Assembly (NCBI GenBank): GCA_963281255.1
Contig: OY725501.1
Coordinates: 1,341,674 to 1,405,673 of the forward strand
Reading direction: 5' to 3'
DNA length: 64,000 nt
Source: Aphrocallistes beatrix
Taxonomy: Eukaryota; Porifera; Hexactinellida; Sceptrulophora; Aphrocallistidae
Shown piece by piece: positions 55,058 to 64,000 of this stretch. The notes under the pieces are model-generated. The model searched no databases and was not told the origin of the DNA. It saw only the letters and a list, made by a program, of their open reading frames with translations. How positions within the stretch are numbered: the first letter of the stretch is position 1; the number at the start of each line of letters is the position of its first letter. Position numbers and translations under genes: made by a program.

Positions 55058-55685
55058 CACTACCCGGACAAACGTATTTGTACACTTCATTATTTCACAT
55101 GCATTTAATAATAAAATGGGTAGATTCATTAAAATCAAGACTCGTAACCGGTATATGATACAACGAGTCTGCTTTCTAATTCGAAATCTGCGGATTCGAA
55201 TTAATTATTGTAGAATAATTCTAATCAATCATTAATTCCCGTTTTCAATTATTGTGCTACCTTGTATATGTGGCTATTCACCGCGTGATCAATTACCTAT
55301 TATGCCACAGTTTGAAAATTTTCTCTTTGGGTAGAGCAATTTATTAAAAAACAAAATATTACTATTTCGAGTGTGTAGCATTCTAAACTTAGATCAGAAT
55401 CTTAATATAATTACTATTAAAATTCGATTTATGTATATATATGTATATATACGAGTATATATATATATCCCTACTATTATTGTTACTCCTTGATCATTAA
55501 TCAATGTGAGTCCAGGCGCCAAAAGGGCGCCTCTGGTGGACACAAAGTGTCCGAATGCCGCGCAGCGTAAGCGAATCGCCCTTGTCTCTTAGAATTTGGA
55601 TACATCTCCCTTCATGAAAAAATCCAATTTTGTACAATTTGTATGGGAAATAATGTAGCGTACAAATACTTTTGTCTAGTTGTTC
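55058..55685. mobile_element. Family G Tc1-type MITE, copy 3, interrupted
   Basis: Begins CACTACCCGGACAAACGTAT after TA and ends near CAAATACTTTTGTCTAGTTG. The blocks TTCATTATTTCACATGCATT and CCCTTCATGAAAAAAT match copy 1. A reduced family A copy (55411-55584) interrupts it. Confidence 0.78.
55411..55584 (-). repeat. Family A repeat, head and tail only
   Basis: ATTACTATTAAAATTCG and a TA tract are joined directly to ATTAATCAATGTGAGTCCAG, both hairpins (GGCGCC-AAAA-GGGCGCC and GGACAC-AAA-GTGTCC) and GCGAATCGCCCTTG. The body with all TGACGTCA sites is deleted. It lies in a family G MITE, showing that even a 174-bp derivative is found as an insertion. Confidence 0.8.
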
Positions 55686-57817
55686 GCGGCACTAAGTATT
55701 TAGAATCGTTTTTCCTTATGTTTTTCGTTAATCAGGGTTGCTTTGACGTTTATATTGCTTGGTTTTAAGTATATTCCGTAATTAGCGGTATAAGTGGCTG
55801 TAGATAGAATGCTATTTAGAATTCAAATTCCGAGGGATGGATCTTTTTGATTGCTGTCTTTTCTTTGTACACTTTGTAATGGCCAATTTTGCTGGTAAGT
55901 ATTAGGACGGATGTTTATTGTCCACGGCCCCTTCCTTTTCGAGTGAGTCGCCTTTAACAAAGCTCAGCCACAAACGACGAACTGTTGGATATTGACACCA
56001 ATCGTGTCAAACATGCCAATTGCCGATTAGTTGTTTGAATTTTATGTTCTTTGACCATTTTTTAGTTTAGTAGTAAATATTAGTAAATACGTAATATCGA
56101 AGTGAGCAGATCAAATCAACGATCAGATTGGAGCAAAATGCTTAATAAGTTTTCGTTAGAGTAATACTAATGATATATAAGCTAAATCATTCAACTAGTA
56201 AATAGTACTAGTAGGTACACTAGAACGTGTGTTAACATGGAAAGGGAATCAATTAAGAAACACTGTATTTGGATAATTAATATAATCTAAACTTAGAAAC
56301 ACGTTTTCACGGTTACTTAAAATTCAAAGTTTCACACTTTAAAATTAAAAAAATACAAATTTGGGGTGAGGTAGAGGGCTCAAAATTTCCATAGCTGTTC
56401 TATCTCATTTTGGGTTATAGAAATACCATCGCATTTATGCATACATGTATATCTGAGTTTTATGGCTGATTCAGAGAAAAAACCCCGCCGTATTTTTAAA
56501 AACGCTATAATTTGGAATGTTTTTTGTAAAATTTTCAAGTCTACCTAAAAACTGCTAAGTACGATTAAGACCAAAATGCCATACAGTACCCCCCTTACAA
56601 ATGAAAATACTTTTACACTCAATTGAACACTATTTTATATCTAAAATTTTCGCTCTTCCTCCAATTTTTGGTATTATTCTTCGAAAATATTTAGGTCTTA
56701 TTGTTACTTCACCCGTTATGTCTTATTACAAGTTGGCACCTTTCTGGGGTCTTATTCCTACTTCACCCGTTTTAGGTCTTATTCTTCAACTTTTCATCGA
56801 TGATGCACTGTCTTATTCTTGAGCAATGCAATTGGTCAAGTTTAGTTTAATTCATGACGATGTTAATTAATTCCTCACTAATGGCATTACCACACACAAC
56901 CGACGTTCTTCATCCTTGTAGGTAAACCTTGAATCGATGCGAAGATATCAATTATTGCAACTGCTGCCTCAAAGCAGTGCCATTTGCGCAAACTATATTT
57001 TATCTAACTTACAATGAAAGCAGACCGTTCTCTGCGCATTCGATTTGTTGTTTTTCGTCTGCAACTATTTTCGGCAGAAATTGACTGACTTGATGCTATT
57101 GAATAAGTAGCCTTGGTCAGATAACCTCCAGCTACAATCAGGCCGTTCTGGTTGTCCGGTAACTGAGGTTACATCCGTTTGCGTAAATTGCACGTGACTT
57201 TTCAGTTTGCATCACCTCCTTAATGCGAAATCTCAGTAGCGTGTGAATGTGCCACCTCCTCTGGCTCCATTGCAACAACTGAAATGTAACCCGATTCGTT
57301 TCAGTGGCTACGTAAAGCAATGTTCTGACGTGTGCATCAATGAATGGTTTGGTCTTCTACATTATTATGCGATTCTTTTCAATTATGAGTCTCTATGATT
57401 CATCCAGGTGACAGTAAAGGGCCATGTTAACTGCCGCTGATCGACAAAAAAGGATGAAATGATTGAATGTAAATTGAATTCCTGAAGGTACATTGTTTTG
57501 GTATCTCGCGTAAGTAGCCATCTTCTCTGGAAAGATTATCGAAACATTCAAATATTCGTCAACAACCTACACTCGGTCATTAGACGGTAAACGCTGTGAA
57601 CATAACAATTACAGTGTAAAGATACTGATGTCCTCCTAATGGTACAGCGAAGATCAATTGAGTTATTCATGGGCTCTTTTAGGCTAAGGTGCTGTAGTGC
57701 AATTGCTAAAGGTAAAATAGAAATATTTTGAAATTGTCTTATCTCAAATAGAGAAACCAACCTCCAGGCTGATGCAATATTGTTATTATCGTCTTTTCGA
57801 AAATCTATTCCGTATTA
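55686..57817. other. No gene recognised
   Basis: At 56690-56790 a pyrimidine-rich unit (GGTCTTATTGTTACTTCACC) is repeated imperfectly two to three times. From 57000 to 57770 base composition is less AT-rich and short frames occur on the minus strand (57138-57320 and 57548-57760), but none has a recognisable motif or splice pattern. Confidence 0.35.
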
Positions 57818-58374
57818 TCCTTACTATTAAAACTCGATTAATATCTATTTATTTATTTATATATATATATATATCTCTGTAACGAATTAATAGAAGAAAC
57901 AGTCAGGCCCAGAAAGCTGATTTTTGGCATGCGGGAGTCTTTTGGCTATGGCTCCAGTAATTTCAGAGCTCAGACCAAAATGTCGACTCATCATGGAATT
58001 ATGACGACATTGTCACATTTTAAAAAGTTAAGCAATACAGTTATTCGAGAATAACTCAGCCATTATAGGAGATAGAAGGCTGGAATTTTAATAGAATATG
58101 TATATTAATATTCCTCACATATGACCCAAATATTATCAAAAAATGATGACACATCACTCTGTTATGACGTCATCATTACGCATCAAAATTTGAAAATTGA
58201 CAAATTTGGTGATTTTTCTCGCGATATCGATTATGACAGTAGGACTAGGACAGGCGTATTTAAGGATGTTATCTCCCAAATAATTAATTACTGGTGACCA
58301 CAGGAGCCCAAAGGGCGCATCCGGCGGACACAGTGTCCGCCAGCCGCGCAGCGCAAGCAAGCTAAGCGCGCTTG
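57818..58374 (-). repeat. Family A repeat, complete copy
   Basis: Runs from TCCTTACTATTAAAACTCG to AGCTAAGCGCGCTTG with TA on both sides. One TGACGTCA is intact (58163) and one reads TGACGACA. The hairpin GGCGGACAC-AGTGTCCGCC has a shortened loop. Confidence 0.88.
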
Positions 58375-58416
58375 TATGTTTTAAAACGAGTACTTTCACT
58401 ACTACAGAATATATAC

Positions 58417-61406
58417 TCTCTACCACCTGATAGTACTAGTTAGACGGTATTTCTTTTGATTTTTATGAGTTAACACCCTAAAGTTTAGCGTTTCGAGAAA
58501 TTGAAAATTTATTGGAGGTTTTTGACGCATTCACCAATTAGTTTTTAACTTATTTGATATTTTCTTAATGATATGCACCTTAACATTGTCTAGGCACCTT
58601 TGGAGATTATATAAGACATATATTTAGAAGAATGGCAAAATAAAATCCAAACAAAATAGCTCTATAAGGTAGTTCATTTATATAATCCTCGGGAAATCGC
58701 CTGTTTGATATCAGATATTTAGCGATCACTGGGTCAGAAATAAAATTCTGATCGTTTCAAAAAAAAAATTGTTCGGATCCGACCATTTTTCGTGAGATAT
58801 CGCTTACTATAGGTAAAGTTCGGGCATAATAGCTCTCTATGGTCTCGAAAGAGGCGGATGTCACATCGTAAAAACTAATGAAAATATAGAATCAATTAAC
58901 TCATAAATGAAAGGAAATATGCGAAAGTATATAGGTTTCTCAAACATTCCTTTGTCAAAAAATAAATAATTTTCGACTTATCAATGATTTGATTGTAATA
59001 CAAATTCTATGAAGAACTTTGAATAATATTAGAAAATGGTGAATCTAATCATTAAATATGTCTCCAAATGTGGCTCTTATGCTAAATAATGAATATAATT
59101 GTCGTGAATAATGTGTACAGAAAAATTGGAGTACTTTTGAAAATTATTTTGAAAGCTCTGGCCTTGGACCTCCCAGATTCGGTCAAAAAAAACCTTTTAG
59201 GGTCCAAAAAGAGATATCTCTCTATCTCTGTAAATATAAACCCAAATTCTTAGTTCTCACTTCCTTCTATACTTTTTATGAGGTACACATATGATTCATT
59301 GATAATAATTGCATTACATCCTATGGAATGTAAGTTATAGATTTTTGTCATATGACGTAGCATTTTTCGAAAATCCTAACTTGGAAACAAAAAGTAGTAG
59401 ACTTTCGCTCTAACTTCCTAATATACTTTTCGGAAGCTCTTTATTCATTCTAAACTAATGGATTATACTTCGCAGTGCTAGGAATATGAATTATTATTCA
59501 CAATTATCTCAAAAAATTCGGCTTTAGGGGCCTCACGGAAATTGTGGATTTTCAGGCTACTTTTGCTATTTTATGTAAATATTTGGCTCGAATATTCCTA
59601 AATCAGCAGTATAAATTCGAATAAATGTCTGTGAATGCTTTTGTTCATTTTTAATAACTCATTTTACATTGTTCTTAACATCTAAACTTAAAATCTCTAT
59701 ATCTCAGGACTTTACAGAATTTTAAGTCAAAATTGGTTTGAGATAGAGGTATGAAAATTTCAAGAGTTGTTCCTTATCATTAGGCGATGAACGTAGGACT
59801 ACTTTATTTTCGATATCTAATAACTTGGTGATTTTTCGCCCTTTTTTTTCAGACACCGATAAAATTTACAATTTTTGTCATTTTAACTTTCTTTTGGTCC
59901 TATGAAGTGGCAAATATGATAGACTATCTATGATTCGATTTTGGAAGCATTTATTTCCTTGGTATGTCCTAAACAATTCTTTGAGTGGCCCGATTTATAC
60001 TATTACTTTAAGATGTGCTAGCGACAAACGAAAAAACAGACTTTGAGACGCAGTATCTCAAAAACTAGAAATGAGAATCAAAACGGCTTATTTATATATC
60101 GGCCGCCGATACTATCGGCTAGCCGATATATAAGCAAATCTCGCCGATATTTAAGTATTCGCCGATATATAAGTAAGTCGTATAAATAATTAGTGTTCAA
60201 CAGGTCTACTCTAAAATTTGTAAAATGAACTCTGGGAATCAAACTGTGGGAATTAATAAACCAGACTGCTTTATACTTCAACAGTCCATTCACACAGTCA
60301 TTACACTATTAATCACTCTCTACTTCATAAACAGACTGAGAGATTCAAATAGAAAGTCAAACTGTGCTGAAGATAGTTTCGAAAGGAAGAAAGATAAGAG
60401 AATCAAAATCCTCGCTCTAAAGTTTATCATTATAATCCTTTTAATCGAGTTTTCTTCCAACTTATGTGAAATGTTGTCAGGGATAGCGTATGGGTTTGTC
60501 CCTATTTTCGACAAGAACAACATTTCTCCTCTGAATAACTGTCGGAACAATGAAGAAGTGGACTTTCTCATGCAGTTATTCCCGAGAGGATGGTTCGCTT
60601 ATCTCCCAACCATGCTGCACATATCCATAGTCCAGTTCCTTTAGCCAACCGTGTCACTGCTCCTCAACGTACTCAGGAGAGCTTACTTGGACTATCCTTA
60701 CAGAACCGTTATCAAGCGTTGGATGTGCTTAATACTCTTAAGAGGCTGCATCTTCATAACACTACAAATATTCAATCAAACAAATTGGTCCGACATTTAT
60801 TCATAGGAGAAATGTCGTTCTTGTCGAAAATAGGGACAAACCCATACACTATCCCTGACAACATTTCACATAAGTTGGAAGAAACCTCGATTAAAAGGAT
60901 TATAATGATAAACTTTAGAGCGAGGATTTTGATTCTCTTATCTTTCTTCCTTTCGAAACTATCTTCAGCACAGTTTAACTTTCTATTTGAATCTCTCTGT
61001 CTGTTTATGAAGTAGAGAGTGATTAATAGTGTAATGACTGTGTGAATGGACTGTTGAAGTATAAAGCAGTCTGGTTTATTAATTCTATGAAGCACGAATT
61101 TTTCACAGTTTGATTCCCAGAGTTCATTTCACAAATTTTAGAGTAGACTTGTTAAACACTAATTATTTATACGGCTTACATATAGATCGGCGAGATTTAC
61201 TTATATATCGGCGAATACTTAAATATCGGCGAGATTTGCTTATATATCGGCGGCCGATATATAAGTAAGCCGGAATCAAAAAGGGTTTGGAATGTACAAG
61301 TATTTCTTGACGGAGATACCTGTCCACGTTTAACATCTCTAATAGCTCTACTTTCATCGTATGCTGTAAGCCCAACCATATGGTTTTTCGAGGGCGGTAT
61401 CCTTAA
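58417..61406 (-). mobile_element. Family B element, copy 3, reverse
   Basis: In reverse it matches copy 1 (19700-21646) from about 21545 back to the left TTAA end, here GGATACCGCCCTCGAAAAA next to TTAA at 61403-61406. The other end is lost near 58417. A foldback element (60084-61272) is inserted. Outside that, about 1.8 kb is closely similar to copy 1, with no preserved coding frame. Confidence 0.85.
60084..61272. mobile_element. Foldback element with ~470-bp inverted arms
   Basis: The arms (60084-60545 and 60790-61272) are inverted copies, over 90% alike, with a 244-bp centre. The tips hold repeated CGCCGATATATAAG units. A perfect 9-bp duplication GAATCAAAA flanks it (60075-60083 and 61273-61281), and family B copy 1 shows the empty site. 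The 9-bp target and long arms suit foldback or Mutator-type elements. Each arm has an open frame (60225-60644 and, on the other strand, 60772-61095) encoding nearly the same hydrophobic and Lys-rich protein (PDCFILQQSIHTVITLL). The complementary strand is also open, so coding is doubtful. Confidence 0.9.
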
Positions 61407-61677
61407 GGAAGACATCAATTTCTTTATACACTATATTAGAAGATATCGAGAACTTTTTAGGTAGATAATCCCGATGGGAGGTGTCATGCATTCCTAGCTG
61501 ATTGGGTACTCTTTCTAGGAACGCTTTTTGCAAAATTCTTTGGAAAGTCGGGGTCTCGAAGAAAATTCGATTATTTAGTTTTTCAGTACTGAACACAAAT
61601 TCTGTTGTACCTTTGTAAAATATAAATTTTGATGTGGCGCCTGCATTACTAGTTCGAATTATATTTGGTGTTGCCAT
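61407..61677 (-). CDS. Unknown open frame cut by family B
   Basis: From an ATG at 61677 some 90 codons are open (MATPNIIRTSNAGATSKFIF, then TPTFQRILQKAFLERVPNQL and YLPKKFSISSN) up to the TTAA where family B copy 3 begins; the frame then continues accidentally into the element. Composition is protein-like, with Arg, Gln and Pro codons rare in random AT-rich frames. I do not recognise the protein and found no continuation across the element. Confidence 0.3.
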
Positions 61678-62226
61678 TAGCTCGAATGTTAGATATGTGC
61701 ATTAGTTTGAATTATTTTGATGTTGGCGTTAGTTATTTTCATGTTCATTTGCCTGATATTCTAGTCATAAAATGCTGCTATTCCCTCCATTTTAGTTATT
61801 CACAACAGAAAATGCTGACTTTCCCTGATTTCTCATCATTAACTCTCCTGAAATGCTAGTGTTGATTTTAGTGTTTATTTACTATTCGTTTATCCACACT
61901 AAGCAATATACTACTGCTCTTCATTTCCAGACAACTAAATAAATAAATAAACAAACAAACAAATACAAGACACTCCATATATATAGCTTCATGCACAATC
62001 TCCCTTTATATCTGAATTTCTTCTGACCAGTCTCCCGCTCCTAAATAATTCCTGCATCCGATATACATTGACACATTTGGATATTAATCAGCTTCAACAT
62101 ATGTGTCAGTGGAAATCAAAAATAGCAATGAAAAACTACTAATTTATTGTTTAAAGTTTCGATTATGGCTTTGCATTGATGTTAAAATATCTGATAGTAT
62201 GTTTTTGGGATATTTTGATGCTTTAG
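61678..62226. other. No gene recognised; upstream of the 62227 exon
   Basis: AT-rich, with low-complexity AAATAAATAAACAAACAAAC at 61937-61970. Probably intron of the gene ending at 63143. Confidence 0.4.
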
Positions 62227-63143
62227 GAATTTCAAAATTTCGATTCAAAACTTGATGGTGAGCATAGAACGATCGCTAAAGATCCACAAAGCAATGAACT
62301 TGTTGAAACGCATGATAAAATTATCAAAAGGTGAGTATCATCAATTACTTTCTATATATTTTATTGACTTACTATAGTAATAATTTTTTAATTAGATAAA
62401 TAAGGCACAACATAATGGACAGCAAACTTACTACAACCAACAGTTGTTAGCAAATGCTTCATTTCTGCGATAATGAGAGATATAGTGAAACCATTCTAGC
62501 TGTAGAATTTCGGCAGATAATTCTAACAGATATTTATAGATAATTTGCTTGAATATCCAGATTACTTTTGGGTATAAACGGCTTGAATGCCTCAAAATCA
62601 GAGAGTTGTCTAGATTGTGGATAATCAAACTTATCAAGCCCTTTTAAAGACATACAAATTGATTTCGATGGGTATACTATAGAATAGTCAAGAGATCAAA
62701 GGTGGATATCAGTCGGTACGAACACATTCTCCCCCAGACATCAGTATCGATCATATTTCGAGCTATTCTTTGACCTTTTTTGACAAATTCAATGGTTCTA
62801 GTATTGTCTTAAGTATTAGAGACCTAATATATGTGAATCTCTATCAGGAATAAACATTGTATTTAATTAGATACAAATGTTTTTGATCTTAAAATCGGCA
62901 AAAACACAGAATACATGTCTCCCTAGCAATAACTTTTATACGTGTATATCTCAATATTATTATAGCTATAATAATATTCAGACATATATATGTTATTGTT
63001 TTAAAAATTCTTTTTGCAGACGTCTGAAATTTCGCTTAGATTGCTCATCATTTGTCACCTGCATGCCAATTTTCGAAACTCTACTACCTGATAATTCTTC
63101 AATCAATTCGGACAAACAAATAAACAAAAACAAAAGATCCTAG
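62227..63143 (+). CDS. Last two exons of an unknown gene
   Basis: Exon 62227-62330 follows TTTTGATGCTTTAG and ends AAAAG before GTGAGT. It is open in a single frame: EFQNFDSKLDGEHRTIAK then DPQSNELVETHDKIIK. Exon 63020-63143 follows AAAATTCTTTTTGCAG and in the matching phase gives RRLKFRLDCSSFVTC, MPIFETLLPDNSSINSD and a Lys-rich end before TAG. The stop codon directly upstream of the first exon is removed by splicing. The 689-bp intron has consensus ends. The predicted tail of about 75 residues is charged with no motif I know. The 5' exons are not identified. Good splice consensus and phase agreement support it. Confidence 0.5.
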
Positions 63144-63391
63144 TATTTTAATATATATGATATGTTCGTTTATAACTCTTCTTATTCGTAAAATATTACG
63201 TAGCACAGAAAATGAAATCAAGAAAGTCACTTCCTTCAATTTTTCCAATGTCATTATAACTTTGAAATTTCCAAAAGGTTTGATGCAAATTATTTGAAAG
63301 GTGGTAACTTAATAGCTAAGAATAATGAAATAGCAGCAAACAAAAATACATATATATAGTATGATTTAACAGAGTAAGAAATTAGTAATGA

Positions 63392-63654
63392 CTAATCACA
63401 AGATGAACCAATAATTTCCATAAAAGGATCTTCTAATGATAAATAAGATAGCTCGTATCTTACATTCTCATAAAACATATTCTGGGGTGAGTCTAACTCT
63501 GAACAAAGTTGCATCATTTCATGAAAATTTTCTTCTGGAATAATAAAATCTATGCTAGTTTTATCGCGATGCCCCATTGTTTTAATATTTATTGAAGCAA
63601 TAGGTAAATACTGACAAATGAAGTTTTCTAAATTTTCTCTAACTTTAGAGAAAT
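63392..63654 (-). CDS. Terminal exon of an unknown gene
   Basis: On the minus strand the acceptor CATAATATTTTTCCCTTTTATTAG precedes 87 codons ending in TAG at 63392. The protein reads FSKVRENLENFICQYLPIAS, MGHRDKTSIDFIIPEENFHE, MMQLCSELDSPQNMFYENVR and YELSYLSLEDPFMEIIG to the end. Composition is strongly protein-like, acidic, and spans the ATG at 63577 without a break, so that ATG need not be a start. I do not recognise the family. Upstream exons should lie to the right, mostly beyond the window. The gene converges on the one ending at 63143, 248 bp away. Confidence 0.5.
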
Positions 63655-63812
63655 CTAATAAAAGGGAAAAATATTATGAAAAATTTGAAATAACAAAAAA
63701 TACAATACATTACAAATGGATTGGAAATCACCGAACTGCTTTGCTTCCATTTGGATTAGATTGTAGAATATATGATGAAATTTTTAAAATCCATGTTTAT
63801 CTGTAGGTTTTA

Positions 63813-64000
63813 CAGGGTGACAATTAAGTTATGTTACAAGCATCATTAGGTATAAAATTTATTACACTCAAACGATCTTAGTTATTATGGTCCTTAGAGA
63901 TTGTAATTCGAATAATTTCAATAATTTTAAAAGATTTTTCGATTCTAAGACTTAGAAATGTGTTTTGTATGGTGAGTTTGAAGAAAAAAAATGTGTCCTG
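63813..64000 (+). repeat. Mariner-like MITE, left end, continues beyond window
   Basis: TA-CAGGGTGACAATTAAGTT opens a copy that matches 23986-24150 (CATTAGGTATAAAATTTATT, GAGATTGTAATTCGAATAAT) and continues with the extra segment seen in reverse at 25090-25140 (AAAAAAATGTGTCCTG). It is cut by the window end. Confidence 0.6.

Noticed and set aside
57138-57760. Minus-strand frames that might be a transposase or host exon
   Set aside because: I could not find any family motif or consistent splice sites; left as unannotated.

Overview
The window reads as a piece of an AT-rich, intron-bearing animal genome, probably an invertebrate. A ribosomal protein L7a gene (eL8) with animal-like sequence is split by GT-AG introns using the standard code, and the rest is dominated by animal-type DNA transposons (mariner, Tc1, pogo-like, hAT, P/THAP9, MULE, and TTAA-flanked elements). 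I saw no bacterial operons, no clear tRNA or rRNA genes, no CRISPR array and no convincing LTR or LINE element. I cannot name the species.

Host genes are few. (1) RPL7A lies on the minus strand: exon 1 at 18965-19195 and the next exon at 1995-2340, separated by a 16.6-kb intron filled with nested transposons; its 3' exon(s) are not found and probably lie left of the window. (2) A possible small secreted, Cys-rich protein is spliced from four short plus-strand exons between 22272 and 23864. (3) The last two exons of an unrecognised plus-strand gene (62227-62330 and 63020-63143) and the last exon of an unrecognised minus-strand gene (63392-63654) converge at the right end. (4) A short candidate terminal exon lies at 43923-43982 on the minus strand.

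Mobile elements by region. Inside the RPL7A intron (2.3-19 kb): a MULE fragment with 9-bp target duplication, a mariner inserted into a Tc1 element, Tc1-derived and pogo-like MITEs, hAT MITEs, a Harbinger-like element with subterminal repeats, and paired inverted MITEs. From 19.7 to 40 kb: a 1.95-kb TTAA-flanked family (here family B), a hAT element with BED finger and internally deleted transposase, a THAP relic, an OTU-protease relic split by another repeat, and several three-level nests. From 40 to 51 kb: a 1.4-kb palindromic repeat, a P/THAP9 relic, and a 3.8-kb P/THAP9 element with ~230-bp inverted repeats and visible target duplication. From 51 to 64 kb: more family copies and a foldback element with 9-bp target duplication nested in family B.

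The most striking feature is a dispersed ~550-630-bp element (here family A), present in some 16 or more full or partial copies in both orientations. It has a GC-rich head with two perfect hairpins, a (TA)n tract near the other end, TA flanks, no obvious terminal inverted repeat, and in well-preserved copies two TGACGTCA and one TGAGTCA palindromes. No transposase is linked to it. Family letters A-H used below are my own labels.
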